From: Desulfocurvus vexinensis DSM 17965
Lineage (GTDB): Bacteria > Desulfobacterota > Desulfovibrionia > Desulfovibrionales > Desulfovibrionaceae
Direction: 5' to 3'
NCBI RefSeq assembly: GCF_000519125.1
Contig: NZ_JAEX01000001.1
Span: 62,001 to 126,000, forward strand
DNA: 64,000 nucleotides
The number at the start of each line of letters is the position of its first letter. Positions within the stretch are counted from its first letter, which is position 1. This document shows, in pieces, positions 1 through 11,723 of this stretch. The notes under the pieces are model-generated. The model saw only the letters and a list, made by a program, of their open reading frames with translations. It searched no databases and was not told the DNA's origin. Made by a program: the position numbers and the translations under genes.

Positions 1-1674
1 GGTGTGGCTGATGCGCGCGGTGCCTGGGAGGGCGCCGGGCTGGGCTGCGGGCGCGGCGTCCCAGCGGACGGCGACGCGCGCGTCGGGCCAGGCGTGGTCC
101 ACGGGGGCGCCGCCGGGGGGCAGGCCGGGGTTTTGGGCCCAGGCCAGGAGCAGGGCGTGCAGGGCGAGGCTGGCGGGGGTGCCGTGGCGCGGGCGGGCCT
201 CCTGGCGCAGGATGTCGTCGCCGCTGCGGCCCTGGGGGTGGCGCGGGCAGGGGTTGGAGCGCGCCTGGGCCAGGGCCTGCTCCAGGGCGGCCTCCAGGGC
301 CTGGGCGCCGCCGGGGATGTTCGTGCGCCCGGCCAGCTCGCAGGCGCGCAGGGCGTTGGTCAGGGCGTTGACGGGCTCGATGCGGTCCAGGTCATCGAAG
401 AACCAGGCGCAACTGGCGAAGGAGGCCAGGGCGTGGCGCTGCATGGCCAGCAGCTCCCAGGCCTGCTGCCGGGCGGCGGGCTCCAGGCCGGGGGCGAGGT
501 GGGCGGCGGCGAAGGCCTCGCCCCCGGCGGGCGCGGCGATGACGCGGCCATAGTCGCGCAGGGCGGCGGCGGGGTCGCGCAGCAGGGCCGGGGCGGCCTG
601 GGCGTAGTGGGCGTCCAGGCGGGCCTTGAGGGCGGCCAGGGCCTCGCGCAGGGGGCCGCGCCAGGCCTGGGCCCAGCCCGGGTGGTCGCCGGTCTTGCAG
701 CCGCAGTCGGCGCGCCAGCGCTCCACGCCGTGGACGCAGCTCCAGGACGAGGGCTCGTGCAGGCGCACCAGGCGCACGGGCGGGTGCGCGGCGAGGTGGG
801 CGGCGAAGTTGGTCAGGCGCACGTCGGGGTCGGCCTGGGCCTGTTCCAGGCACCAGGCCAGGGCCATTTCGCCGAAGGTGAAGTGGTGGCCGTAGGTTTC
901 GCCATCGGTGGCCAGGCAGACCAGGCCCGGGGCGGCGGCGGCGCGCAGGCGGCTCCAGAAGGCGCCGCCGTCGGTGAGCAGGCGCTCGAAGGCCACGGCC
1001 TGGGACAGGGCGCCGTGGTAGAAGAAGATGGCGATGGAGCGGCCCGAGGGCAGCTCGGCGCGGTAGGGCTTCGTGATGTCCAGGGAGGCTTCGTCCACAG
1101 GCTGCCAGGGGCCGCCGGGGTCGGCCACGGCGGCGGCCTGGCGCGGGGCCAGGACGGTGTAGGCGATGCCCGCCTCGGCCAGGGCTTCGAGGCTGGCGGT
1201 GTCGGCGGCGGCCTCGGGCAGCCAGAGGCCATCGGGGCTGCGGCCGTAGCGGGCTTCGAAGTCCTGCACGGCCCAGGCGGTTTCCACGCGTTTGTCCTCG
1301 GCGCTGGCCAGGGGCATGATGGTGTGGTGGCGGATCTGGGCCATGGCGTTGCCGAAGCCCAGGCGCGCGCGCGAGGCGCGGTCGGCTTCAAGGATCAGCT
1401 CGTAGGTCTCGGGGGCCTGCCTGGCCATCCAGGCCAGCAGAGTGGGGCCGAAGTTGAAGCTGATGAACTCGTAGGCGTTGACCAGGGTGCGGATGCGGCC
1501 CTGGGCGTCGAGCAGCCGGGCGCGGGAGAGCGGGGCGTAGCTTTCGCGGGTGATGCGCGCGTTCCAGTCGCGCCCGGGGGCGGCGCTGCCTTCGGGGAGC
1601 ACGGCGCCGAGCCAGGGGTCCTCGCGGGGGGGCTGGTAGAAGTGGCCGTGGATGCAGAGATGGCGGTCGGTCAT
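1..1674 (-). CDS. GH57-like / DUF3536 family protein, 3' end outside the window
   Basis: Reading down from the ATG at 1674, the frame stays open to position 1 (558 codons, no stop), so the C-terminus is cut off by the window edge. The N-terminus (TDRHLCIHGHFYQPPREDPW) has the His-rich opening of glycoside hydrolase family 57, and a later TDGETYGHHFTFGE segment (about residues 255-270) matches the second conserved GH57-type motif. The remainder, with VRLHEPSSWSCVHGVERWR and CGCKTG, looks like the DUF3536 region. GH57 enzymes are retaining alpha-glucan hydrolases or transferases; for the DUF3536 branch the substrate is not known to me. A cytoplasmic role in glycogen or alpha-glucan metabolism is an inference. 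The gene diverges from the small gene at 1836. Confidence 0.85.
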   Translation of the reverse strand, partial: MTDRHLCIHGHFYQPPREDPWLGAVLPEGSAAPGRDWNARITRESYAPLSRARLLDAQGRIRTLVNAYEFISFNFGPTLLAWMARQAPETYELILEADRASRARLGFGNAMAQIRHHTIMPLASAEDKRVETAWAVQDFEARYGRSPDGLWLPEAAADTASLEALAEAGIAYTVLAPRQAAAVADPGGPWQPVDEASLDITKPYRAELPSGRSIAIFFYHGALSQAVAFERLLTDGGAFWSRLRAAAAPGLVCLATDGETYGHHFTFGEMALAWCLEQAQADPDVRLTNFAAHLAAHPPVRLVRLHEPSSWSCVHGVERWRADCGCKTGDHPGWAQAWRGPLREALAALKARLDAHYAQAAPALLRDPAAALRDYGRVIAAPAGGEAFAAAHLAPGLEPAARQQAWELLAMQRHALASFASCAWFFDDLDRIEPVNALTNALRACELAGRTNIPGGAQALEAALEQALAQARSNPCPRHPQGRSGDDILRQEARPRHGTPASLALHALLLAWAQNPGLPPGGAPVDHAWPDARVAVRWDAAPAAQPGALPGTARISHT

Positions 1675-1835
1675 GGCGGCTCCTGCGCGCTGCGCTGCGT
1701 GGGGCGTGGTCCTGGGGGCTTGTCCGTTGTGGCGTGCCTGGGCGGGCAAGTCAACCGGGCGGGCGGTTCTTGACGGGCCGGGGCGCGTGCCGTAGGGAAG
1801 CGAAAACCCGCCGCACCGGGCATCAGGAGAACGCC

Positions 1836-2105
1836 ATGAACGACGAACGGATTGAGCTGGAAGATTTGTCCCGCGAGGAGCTTTTGGAGGTTTTCGAGGG
1901 CGCCTTGTTCGAGCTGGTGACCGAGGGCAAGGAATATCCGGAGATCCTGGAAATGACCCTGGCGCTGGGGCTCAAGCATTTCGTCGGCGCCAAGCTGGCG
2001 GGCCGCACCCGCGAAGAGCTGGTGGAGCTGTTCCTGGACAGCGAGGCCGCCGTGGTGGCGCTGGTGGATTTCGCCGCCGAGCAGGGGCTGCTGGAAGAGG
2101 CGTAG
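1836..2105 (+). CDS. Small acidic protein of unknown function (89 aa)
   Basis: The ATG at 1836 follows a CAGGAG ribosome-binding site at about 1824-1829 with good spacing. The protein is strongly acidic and almost all helical in appearance (ERIELEDLSREELLEVFEGA, then REELVELFLDSEAAVVALVD), with no Cys, no signal peptide and no membrane segment. It resembles short uncharacterised soluble proteins of sulfate reducers, but I do not recognise a named family. It stands alone between the divergent DUF3536 gene and the convergent lon gene and ends just before a clear terminator, which supports it as a real monocistronic unit. Confidence 0.7.
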   Translation: MNDERIELEDLSREELLEVFEGALFELVTEGKEYPEILEMTLALGLKHFVGAKLAGRTREELVELFLDSEAAVVALVDFAAEQGLLEEA

Positions 2106-2128
2106 GCCCGCGCGCCCGGGTGGAAAGG

Positions 2129-2161
2129 CGGCGGCCTCCCGAGGGGGGCCGCCGTTTTTTT
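2129..2161 (+). terminator. Rho-independent terminator of the small acidic gene
   Basis: An eight-base-pair GC stem (CGGCGGCC paired with GGCCGCCG), further closed by CCC/GGG, is followed directly by seven T residues on the plus strand. It lies 24 bases after the stop of the small gene. The plus-strand T tract fits termination of that gene rather than of lon, which runs toward it from the other side. Confidence 0.85.
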
Positions 2162-2290
2162 GGGGGCCGGGTTGGGGCTGGGCCGGGCCGGGACCGGGGG
2201 CGCCGCCTGCTGGCCCGGGCGGCTCCCGGGGCCGGGGCGGCCCGGCGGGCCAAGGAAAAGGGGCGGCCCCTGGCGGGGTCGCCCCTTGTG

Positions 2291-4849
<2,559 letters not shown>

Positions 4850-4991
4850 CTATGGTTCCTTTTCGGCCCGGGAGGGCCGTTTTTGGGGCGTACCGGACCG
4901 CAGGCCGAGCGAAACCCGGCCCGCAGCCACGCTGGGGGGACGCGCCCGTGGCGCCGGGCGCGGGCGGCGAGATCCGGGCCGGGGGCCCGGG

Positions 4992-5267
4992 TCAGGTCCT
5001 GATTTCGAAGCGGTCGTGCCGCTTGTCGTAGTCGATCCACTTGGAGCGCACGTCCTGGACGCGCGCCAGGGGCGAACCGGTCAGCAGCCGGTCGCGCAGC
5101 TCCTGCACGGCGGCCTCGTCGCCCTGGGCCAGAATTTCCACGGCGCCGTCGGCCAGGTTGCGGGCCCAGCCGGTGACGCCCAGGCTCTGGGCCTGGCCCT
5201 GGACCCAGGCGCGGAAAGCCACACCCTGGACCGTGCCGGTGACGATGGATTGCAGGCTGCGGATCAT
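4992..5267 (-). CDS. acyP: Acylphosphatase
   Basis: Small cytoplasmic enzyme that hydrolyses carboxyl-phosphate bonds in acyl phosphates. The 91-residue length is typical. The phosphate-binding loop is seen as GTVQGVAFRAW (residues 11-21) with the catalytic Arg, and the catalytic Asn lies in GWARNLADG. The ATG at 5267 has a GGAGGACAG-type ribosome-binding site just upstream on the minus strand. It lies between lon and radC in the same orientation, about 75 bases after the radC stop. Confidence 0.95.
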   Translation of the reverse strand: MIRSLQSIVTGTVQGVAFRAWVQGQAQSLGVTGWARNLADGAVEILAQGDEAAVQELRDRLLTGSPLARVQDVRSKWIDYDKRHDRFEIRT

Positions 5268-5340
5268 GGGCTGTCCTCCTTGCGGGGCTTGGCGCCGCTT
5301 GTCCGGTGTGCGTCCGTTTCGTCCTTGCCCTGGCCGCCGG

Positions 5341-6021
5341 TCAGTCCAGCAGGCCCTGGCTCCTGAAGCTCAGATAGCCCCCCGAAGCGACCACCAGGTG
5401 GTCGAGCAGGCGCAGGCCCAGGGCCTTGGCCGCCTCGTCCAGGCGGCGGGTGAAGCGCCTGTCGCTCTCCGAGGGCGCGGGGTCGCCGCCCGGATGGTTG
5501 TGCACCAGGATGATGCCGTGGGCCTCGAAGCGGATGGCCGCGTGCAGCACCTCGCGCACGGGCACCGCCACCTCGCCCACCGTGCCCTGGCCCACGCGCT
5601 CCCAGCCCACCAGCCTGTTTTTCGCGTCCACCAGGGCCAGCCACAACTCCTCGGTGGTCCTGTCGGCCAGGCGGGCCAGGGCCATGGCGGCCACACTGTC
5701 CGGCCCGTCGAGCACCTGGCGTTCGCGCAGGGGGCTCTCGGAGAGCCGGGCCCAGGTTTCGCGCCACAGGGCCCAGAAGGCCTCCAGGGCCGGGCCGAAG
5801 CCGGGCACGCGCCGCAGGTCCTCGGGCCGGGCGGCGAACACCTCGCGCAGGGTGCCGAAGCGCTGCAGCAGCGCCTTGGCCAGGGGCTTGGTGTCGCGCC
5901 GCAGCAGCACATGGCCCAGGAGCAGCTCCAGCAGCTCGTAGTCGGCGAGCTGGCGCGGGTCGCGCAGCAGCCTGGCGCGCAGGCGCTCCCGGTGGCCCGT
6001 GTAATGCGGTTCCTGCTTCAT
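5341..6021 (-). CDS. radC: RadC family (JAB/MPN domain) protein
   Basis: A 226-residue protein with an N-terminal helix-hairpin-helix-like part (HYTGHRERLRARLLRD through EDLRRVPGFGPALEAFW) and a C-terminal JAB1/MPN metalloprotease-fold domain. The metal motif is intact: the Glu upstream (REVLHAAI), then HNHPGGDPAPSESD. I chose the ATG at 6021 (MKQEPHYTGH) because AGGAAG sits at proper spacing before it; the frame is open further upstream, but that stretch is unlike the family. RadC proteins were once linked to DNA repair, but their actual role is unsettled. Confidence 0.93.
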   Translation of the reverse strand: MKQEPHYTGHRERLRARLLRDPRQLADYELLELLLGHVLLRRDTKPLAKALLQRFGTLREVFAARPEDLRRVPGFGPALEAFWALWRETWARLSESPLRERQVLDGPDSVAAMALARLADRTTEELWLALVDAKNRLVGWERVGQGTVGEVAVPVREVLHAAIRFEAHGIILVHNHPGGDPAPSESDRRFTRRLDEAAKALGLRLLDHLVVASGGYLSFRSQGLLD

Positions 6022-6135
6022 ATGAGCACTTCCTGCCCGGCTGGCAAGGGGGGCTGGCGTGGTTTGGCCCGGAAACCGGGCTCCAAGGCCACTTCTACCC
6101 GCATGGGGAGGGGGATTCAACCCGAAACAGGGGCG

Positions 6136-7143
6136 CTAGCGGCGCGCGGGGGCCGATTTGGCGCCGAATGCGGCGTGCAGGCCCATGATCATGGCCTCGA
6201 AGGCCTGCTCGGGGCTGCGCTGGCCGGTCTTGACGCCGAATTCGGCCTGCATGGCCAGGTCGAAGACCCGGGCCGCGGCCCGGGGGCCCACGCGCCGGGC
6301 CACCTCGGCCTTGGCGCGCTGGGCGCCGGGGGGCATCCAGGCCGAGGGCGGCTCGCCGCTGGCCAGCTCCCACAGCAGGCGCGCCTCGCGCTGGAGCAGG
6401 GAGAGGAAGGCGAAGAAGATGTCGTCGCTGGCGCTGGTCTGGCGGTTGTCCAGGACCTTCTTCCAGACCTGATCGCTGGAGCGGCCCTCGATGATGGCGG
6501 CGATGAAGGCGAAGACGTCCATGCCCACCTCGAAGGAGACCAGGCCGAGGTGCTCGCCGGTGATGGCGCCGCCGGGCCCGGCGGCCAGGGCGATCTTGTC
6601 CAGCTCGTTCTTCGCGCCCAGGGCGTCGCAGGGCAGGGCCTGGCACAGGGCGCGCAGGGCGTCGGGGGCGACGGTCAGCCCGGCGCGGGCGGCGTGGGCG
6701 CGCACGAAGTCCTCCATGCCCTGGGGGGTCAGGCCCGGGGAGGTCCAGACCCAGCCGCGCTTTTCGGCCACGGGCCAGAACCTGGTCTTGACCAGCACCG
6801 CCGGGGGCTTGGGGCCCTTGCGGTCGGCCTCGGCCTCCAGGCAGAACACGGGCCAGATGGCGGCGTTGAAGCTGCCCAGGGGCTGGGTCAGCTTGTCCCA
6901 GGTTTCCTTGAGCAGCTTGTGGGCCCGGCGCACGACCACCAGCCGGGGCGTGCCCATGAGGTCGGGCACGGTCAGGTCGGCCCAGAAGGAGCCGGGCAGC
7001 TCCTCGTCGCCCCAGTGGACGCGCCGCTCCCAGGGGCGGCCCTGGCCGTGCTCGGCCACCAGGGCGTCCAGGCGCTGGCGGATCAGCTCCGGGTCGGGGC
7101 ACAGCAGGAAGCTGAAGCCGGGTCTGCCTGGGGGCTGGGCCAT
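6136..7143 (-). CDS. holA: DNA polymerase III subunit delta (clamp-loader), HolA-like
   Basis: A 335-residue protein whose length and layout fit HolA: an N-terminal Rossmann-like part (FSFLLCPDPELIRQRLDAL, then TPRLVVVRRAHKLLKETW), a middle helical region with GAKNELDKIAL typical of the delta family, and a helical C-terminal collar domain (LSLLQREARLLWELASG). Delta opens the sliding clamp during loading. The family is divergent and there is no catalytic motif to check, so the call rests on overall pattern plus its position after lptE and leuS, an order common in proteobacteria. The ATG at 7143 starts ten bases after the lptE stop. Confidence 0.88.
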   Translation of the reverse strand: MAQPPGRPGFSFLLCPDPELIRQRLDALVAEHGQGRPWERRVHWGDEELPGSFWADLTVPDLMGTPRLVVVRRAHKLLKETWDKLTQPLGSFNAAIWPVFCLEAEADRKGPKPPAVLVKTRFWPVAEKRGWVWTSPGLTPQGMEDFVRAHAARAGLTVAPDALRALCQALPCDALGAKNELDKIALAAGPGGAITGEHLGLVSFEVGMDVFAFIAAIIEGRSSDQVWKKVLDNRQTSASDDIFFAFLSLLQREARLLWELASGEPPSAWMPPGAQRAKAEVARRVGPRAAARVFDLAMQAEFGVKTGQRSPEQAFEAMIMGLHAAFGAKSAPARR

Positions 7144-7153
7144 GGGCGCTCCG

Positions 7154-7660
7154 TCAGTAGTTCTGGGCCATGCGGTCCACGGCGCGGCGCACGGCCATGT
7201 CCAGCACGTTGGCCTCGGCCTGGGTCCGGTCGTTGCCGGTGAAGGACTCGCTGGCGCCGACCTTGTCGGCGGACCAGACCAGCGCGCCGTCCGAGCGGCG
7301 GAAGATCTCCACCGTCAGCGAGATGCTGGCGCTGGATTTCAGGGTCTCGTCGTCGGAGCCGGTGAGCGAGGTCTGGGAGGTGAAGCGGTGCACGGTCACG
7401 TCCACATAGGCCGTGGCGGCCTCGCGCGAGGCCCAGGCCACGCGGGCCCGGCGGGTCAGCTCGTCGCGCAGGGCCGAGCGCAGGGTGGCTTCCAGGCCGG
7501 GGGCCATGGTCGGGTTGGTCACGGTGCGCAAAAACAGGCTGCGGCAGTCCGCAGGCAGCTTGAGCGGCGCGTCCGGCTCGGCGGAGTTGCGGTAGCCGGA
7601 GCAGGAAGCCAGAACCAGGCCCAGGGCCAGTGCCGCCAGGACGTGAAGAACCCGTTGCAT
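7154..7660 (-). CDS. lptE: LPS-assembly lipoprotein LptE-like
   Basis: A 168-residue lipoprotein with a signal peptide ending in a lipobox, LVLASC with the modified Cys at about residue 20. The rest fits the small LptE fold, with a Tyr-containing start (GYRNSAEP) and a VDVTVHRFTSQTSL strand near the middle. LptE plugs the outer-membrane LptD barrel that delivers LPS to the cell surface. The family has little sequence conservation, so position helps: it sits between leuS (gap of four bases) and holA, as in many Gram-negative genomes. Confidence 0.85.
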   Translation of the reverse strand: MQRVLHVLAALALGLVLASCSGYRNSAEPDAPLKLPADCRSLFLRTVTNPTMAPGLEATLRSALRDELTRRARVAWASREAATAYVDVTVHRFTSQTSLTGSDDETLKSSASISLTVEIFRRSDGALVWSADKVGASESFTGNDRTQAEANVLDMAVRRAVDRMAQNY

Positions 7661-7664
7661 GACG

Positions 7665-10169
7665 CTACCCCACCACGATGTTCACGAGTTTGTCGGGCAC
7701 GGTGATGACCTTGCGCACGGTGTGGCCTTCCAGGTGTTTGGCCACGTTGGGCTCGGCCAGGGCCAGGGCCTGCATCTGCGCGCCGTCCGCCCCGGCGGGC
7801 ACGGCCACGCGCCCGCGCACCTTGCCGTTGACCTGCACGATGACCGTGACCTCGTCCACGGCCAGGGCGGCCTCGTCGTGGGCGGGCCAGGGTGCGCTGG
7901 CCAGCAGGGTGTCGTAGCCCATGCGCTGCCACAGCTCCTCGCAGAGGTGCGGGGCCACGGGCGAGAGCACCACCAGGGCCGAGCTGATGGCCGAGGAGAG
8001 CGCCCGAGCGCCGTCTGCTGCGCCCGCCAGCTCGTCCTTGGCCAGGTACAGGGCGTTGACCAGCTCCATCACCGCCGCGATGGCCGTGTTGAACTGGAAG
8101 TTGGCCATGATGTCGCGCTGGACCTTCTGCACCGTCTGGTGCTCCTTGCGGCGCAGGTCGCGGGCGGCCTCGCTGAGGGCGGCCCCGTCCATGGCCGCGC
8201 AGGGGCCCACGGGCGAGAGCACGGGCAGCAGCTCGTCCACCAGCCGCCACAGGCGCTTGAGGAAGCGCGAGGCGCCTTCCACGCCCTGCTCGCTCCACTC
8301 CAGGTCCTTTTCCGGCGGCGCGGCGAACAGGCAGAACAGGCGCGTGGTGTCCGCGCCGTAGGTGCGGATCATGTCGTCGGGGTCCACCACGTTGCCCTTG
8401 GACTTGGACATCTTGGACCCGTCCATGAGCACCATGCCCTGGGTCAGCAGGTTGGTGAAGGGCTCGTCCAGGTCCACCACGCCCAGGTCGCGCAGGGCCT
8501 TGACGTAGAAGCGCGAGTAGAGCAGGTGCAGGATGGCGTGCTCGATGCCGCCGATGTACAGGTCCACGTTGAGCCAGTATTTCAGGGCCTCGGGGTCCAG
8601 GCCCGTGGCCTCGTCGCGGGCGCAGGCGTAGCGCATGAAGTACCACGACGACTCCATGAAGGTGTCCATGGTGTCGGTTTCGCGCCGCGCGGGGCCGCCG
8701 CAGGTGGGGCAGGTGGCGGCCAGGAAGCTGTCGGTCTCCGGCAGGGGGCTCTTGCCGTCGGGGAGGGTCTTCACGTCCAGGGGCAGCAGCACGGGCAGGT
8801 CGGCCTCGGCCACGGGCACCACGCCGCAGCGCTCGCAGTAGACCACCGGGATGGGCGCGCCCCAGTAGCGCTGGCGCGAGACGTTCCAGTCGCGCAGGCG
8901 GTAGTTGACGGTGGTCCTGCCCAGGCCGCTGTGGGCCAGATGGTCGGTGATGGCTGCCTTGGCCTGTTCGTTGGGCAGGCCGTCGAAGGGCCCGGAGTTG
9001 ACCAGCACGCCCGGGGCGGCGTAGGCGGCGTCCATGGTCGCGGGGTCCAGGGTCTGGCCCTCGGGCTGGATGACCACCTGCATGGGCAGGCCGTATTTGC
9101 GGGCGAACTCGAAGTCGCGCTGGTCGTGGGCGGGCACGGCCATCACCGCGCCGGTGCCGTAGCCCATGAGCACGAAGTTGGCGACCCAGATGGGCATCTG
9201 CGCGCCGGTGACGGGGTTCACGCAGTAGGCCCCGGTGAACACACCCTCCTTTTCCAGGTCGTCGGCGCCGCGCACGATGCGGTCCATGTTGCGGACCTTG
9301 TGCACGAAGGCCCGGGCCTGCTCGGCCAGCTCGGAGTCGGGGCAGGCAGCCAGCAGCTTTTCCACCAGGGGGTGCTCGGCGGCCAGGCTCATGAAGGTCG
9401 CGCCGTAGAGGGTGTCGGGCCGGGTGGTGAACACGGCCACGCGCTCGTCCATGCCCTGGACCTGGAATTCCAGCTCCGAGCCGAGGCTCTGGCCGATCCA
9501 GTTGCGCTGCATGGTCAGCACGCGCTCGGGCCAGCCGGGCAGCTTGTCCAGCCAGTCGAGCAGCTCGCCCGCGTAGTCGGTGATGCGCAGGAACCACTGC
9601 TCCAGCTCGCGCTGCTCCACGGCGGAATCGCAGCGCCAGCACAGGCCTTCCTCCACCTGCTCGTTGGCCAGCACGGTGTGGCAGCTCGGGCACCAGTTCA
9701 CGGGCGATTTCTTGCGGTAGGCCAGGCCCTTTTCCAGCAGCTTGAGGAAGTAGAGCTGCTCCCAGCGGTAGTAGCCGGGGTGGCAGGTGGCCAGCTCGCG
9801 GTCCCAGTCATAGGAGTAGCCCAGGCGGCGCAGCTGGGTGCGCATGGTGGCGATGTTTTCGTAGGTCCACTTGGCCGGGTGGGTGTTGTGCTTGACTGCC
9901 GCGTTCTCGGCGGGCAGGCCGAAGGCGTCCCAGCCCATGGGGTGCAGCACGTTGAAGCCCTGCATGCGCTTGAAGCGCGCCACCACGTCGCCGATGGAGT
10001 AGTTGCGCACGTGCCCCATGTGGATGCGCCCCGAGGGGTAGGGGAACATTTCCAGCACGTAGAACTTGGGGCGGGAGGGATCGACCTGGACCTTGAAGAT
10101 GCCGCGCTCTTCCCAGGTCTTCTGCCATTTGGCCTCGATGGCCTCGGGGGCGTACACGCTTTCGGGCAT
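7665..10169 (-). CDS. leuS: Leucyl-tRNA synthetase
   Basis: Class I aminoacyl-tRNA synthetase charging tRNA-Leu. The 834 residues start at [15 protein letters not shown] (ATG at 10169), the usual bacterial LeuS beginning; the frame is open upstream but only as low-complexity sequence. The HIGH-type signature is [11 protein letters not shown] (about residues 42-52), a zinc-type CPSCHTV...CWRC pair follows, the large editing domain is in the middle, and the KMSKS loop appears as [10 protein letters not shown]. Four bases separate its stop from lptE. Confidence 0.98.
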   Translation of the reverse strand: MPESVYAPEAIEAKWQKTWEERGIFKVQVDPSRPKFYVLEMFPYPSGRIHMGHVRNYSIGDVVARFKRMQGFNVLHPMGWDAFGLPAENAAVKHNTHPAKWTYENIATMRTQLRRLGYSYDWDRELATCHPGYYRWEQLYFLKLLEKGLAYRKKSPVNWCPSCHTVLANEQVEEGLCWRCDSAVEQRELEQWFLRITDYAGELLDWLDKLPGWPERVLTMQRNWIGQSLGSELEFQVQGMDERVAVFTTRPDTLYGATFMSLAAEHPLVEKLLAACPDSELAEQARAFVHKVRNMDRIVRGADDLEKEGVFTGAYCVNPVTGAQMPIWVANFVLMGYGTGAVMAVPAHDQRDFEFARKYGLPMQVVIQPEGQTLDPATMDAAYAAPGVLVNSGPFDGLPNEQAKAAITDHLAHSGLGRTTVNYRLRDWNVSRQRYWGAPIPVVYCERCGVVPVAEADLPVLLPLDVKTLPDGKSPLPETDSFLAATCPTCGGPARRETDTMDTFMESSWYFMRYACARDEATGLDPEALKYWLNVDLYIGGIEHAILHLLYSRFYVKALRDLGVVDLDEPFTNLLTQGMVLMDGSKMSKSKGNVVDPDDMIRTYGADTTRLFCLFAAPPEKDLEWSEQGVEGASRFLKRLWRLVDELLPVLSPVGPCAAMDGAALSEAARDLRRKEHQTVQKVQRDIMANFQFNTAIAAVMELVNALYLAKDELAGAADGARALSSAISSALVVLSPVAPHLCEELWQRMGYDTLLASAPWPAHDEAALAVDEVTVIVQVNGKVRGRVAVPAGADGAQMQALALAEPNVAKHLEGHTVRKVITVPDKLVNIVVG

Positions 10170-10200
10170 GGGAATTCCTTGCTTGCGCCTGCGGGGGCGT

Positions 10201-10728
10201 CTACTGGCGGTTGAACAGCGCGGGGAACAGCCGGAAAAGCGTCCTGCGCACGGGTTTGTCCTTGAGTTCCTCGGTTTTGTGCCGCACCTGGAGGTCGATG
10301 TCGAGCCGCTGGTCGAAGGCCACATGGGCGAAGGCCCGGGTCCAGGCGTCCACGCTGCGCTGGGCGGCCTTGCGTCCGTCGTCGCCGATGATGACGTACA
10401 CGTCGCCGGCGGTGCGGTAGTGGGCCCAGAACTCCAGGCCCCAGCCCGTGAGGCGCTGGCCGGGGGGCAGCTCGGCGGCGTCGGCCACGCTCTGGGCGTC
10501 CAGGCTCCAGGCGGGCCAGCGCAGGTCGGCCAGGGCCAGGGCCATGTCCCGCGACCACTGGGCCAGCTCGCTGCCCCAGGCCACGTTCCAGCGCAGCTCG
10601 ACGCTCTGGCTGCGGCGCTCGTGCCACGCGCGCAGGGTCGGGCCGCCGCCGGGCGCCTTGCCCACCACCACGCGGGGCGTGCCCCGGGGGCACTGCGCGG
10701 CGTCCTTAACGAACCCTAAGTTCACCAT
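10201..10728 (-). CDS. Conserved hypothetical protein between nusB and leuS (175 aa)
   Basis: Starts at ATG 10728, overlapping the last 23 bases of nusB, and ends 31 bases before leuS, so it is most likely translated with them. It has no signal peptide or membrane segment. It contains a Trp-rich middle ([35 protein letters not shown]) and a C-terminal [19 protein letters not shown]-like strand-helix part ending in basic residues. I do not recognise the family. Its place in the operon suggests a housekeeping role, but nothing in the sequence gives a function. Confidence 0.75.
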   Translation of the reverse strand: MVNLGFVKDAAQCPRGTPRVVVGKAPGGGPTLRAWHERRSQSVELRWNVAWGSELAQWSRDMALALADLRWPAWSLDAQSVADAAELPPGQRLTGWGLEFWAHYRTAGDVYVIIGDDGRKAAQRSVDAWTRAFAHVAFDQRLDIDLQVRHKTEELKDKPVRRTLFRLFPALFNRQ

Positions 10729-11215
10729 GTTCCACGGCCCTGGCCACGGCGTCGAGGATGCCGTTCACGAAGTTCTTGGAGTTGTCGTCGCCGTAGCGTT
10801 TGGCCAGCTCCACGGCCTCGTTGATGGCCACCTTGAGCGGGATGTCGTCCAGGTAGAGCATCTCGTACAGCGCCACGCGCAGGATGGTCAGCTCCACGCG
10901 GGCGATGCGCGCCAGCTTCCAGTGCTGCGAGAAGCCGGTGATGGTCTTGTCCAGCTCGTCGCGCCGGGCCCAGACCCCGGCCACCAGGGCCCGGGCGAAC
11001 TCCTCGCGGCCCGAGTCGCGCCCGTCGGCGTCGGCGTCGCAGGGGTCGCAGGCCTCGGGGGGGGTGTCCTGGTCCTGCTCCTGGCGCGCCTCGGGGGCCA
11101 GGGCCACGGCGCGCGCCGTGTCATCGCCCTCGGGCGGGGCGAAGCACAGCCCGTAGAGCACCTCGAAGGCGCGGCGGCGGCCCGAGCGGCGGCCACCTTT
11201 CTTGGTTGCGTGCAT
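10706..11215 (-). CDS. nusB: Transcription antitermination factor NusB with an internal acidic insert
   Basis: RNA-binding antitermination factor that acts with NusE (S10) in rRNA transcription. The N-terminus ([20 protein letters not shown]) is the basic RNA-binding start, and the C-terminal half ([20 protein letters not shown], then [25 protein letters not shown]) is typical NusB. The 169-residue protein is longer than the usual 130-145 because of an Asp/Glu/Pro-rich insert at about residues 38-68. It lies three bases downstream of ribH, a classic ribH-nusB pair. Confidence 0.96.
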   Translation of the reverse strand: MHATKKGGRRSGRRRAFEVLYGLCFAPPEGDDTARAVALAPEARQEQDQDTPPEACDPCDADADGRDSGREEFARALVAGVWARRDELDKTITGFSQHWKLARIARVELTILRVALYEMLYLDDIPLKVAINEAVELAKRYGDDNSKNFVNGILDAVARAVEHGELRVR

Positions 11216-11218
11216 GGG

Positions 11219-11689
11219 CTAGAGCTGCTCCATGACCCGGACCATTTCCAGCACCGCCGAGGCCGCTTCCACGCCCTTGTTGCCGGCCTTGGACCCGGCG
11301 CGCTCGATGGCCTGCTCCAGGGTGTCGGTGGTCAGCACGCCGAAGCCAATGGGCACGCCCGTTTCCAGCATGGCGTGGGCGATGCCCTTGGCGGCCTCGC
11401 CGGACACGAAGTCGAAATGCGGGGTGGCGCCACGGATGACCGCGCCCAGGCAGATCACGCCGTCGTAGTTGCCGCTGGCGGCCAGCTTCTTGGCGGCCAG
11501 GGGCATCTCGAAGGCCCCGGGCACGCGCACCAGGGTCATGTTCTCGCGCGTGGCGCCGTTGCGGGTCAGGTAGTCCACCGCGCCGCCCACCAGGCGGTCC
11601 ACGATGAAGTCGTTGAAGCGGGCGGCCACGAGGGCGAAGCGCAGGCCCTGGGCCTGGAACTGGCCCTCGATGGTCTTGATATGGTGCAT
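11219..11689 (-). CDS. ribH: 6,7-dimethyl-8-ribityllumazine synthase
   Basis: Penultimate step of riboflavin synthesis: condenses 5-amino-6-ribitylaminouracil with 3,4-dihydroxy-2-butanone 4-phosphate. Of its 156 residues, [55 protein letters not shown] and [23 protein letters not shown] are all hallmark segments. It follows ribBA by 34 bases and precedes nusB, in the same orientation as the rest of the rib genes. Confidence 0.98.
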   Translation of the reverse strand: MHHIKTIEGQFQAQGLRFALVAARFNDFIVDRLVGGAVDYLTRNGATRENMTLVRVPGAFEMPLAAKKLAASGNYDGVICLGAVIRGATPHFDFVSGEAAKGIAHAMLETGVPIGFGVLTTDTLEQAIERAGSKAGNKGVEAASAVLEMVRVMEQL

Positions 11690-11723
11690 TGCGTTTTCTC
11701 CTTGGGGGATGGGGCCACGGGGC

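Noticed and set aside
4-1773. 589-codon plus-strand open frame at the left edge
   Set aside because: Low-complexity Gly/Ala/Val translation; the minus strand in the same phase encodes a coherent GH57/DUF3536 protein with family motifs.
7659-10214. 851-codon plus-strand frame opposite leuS
   Set aside because: Antisense shadow of an unmistakable leucyl-tRNA synthetase with HIGH and KMSKS motifs.
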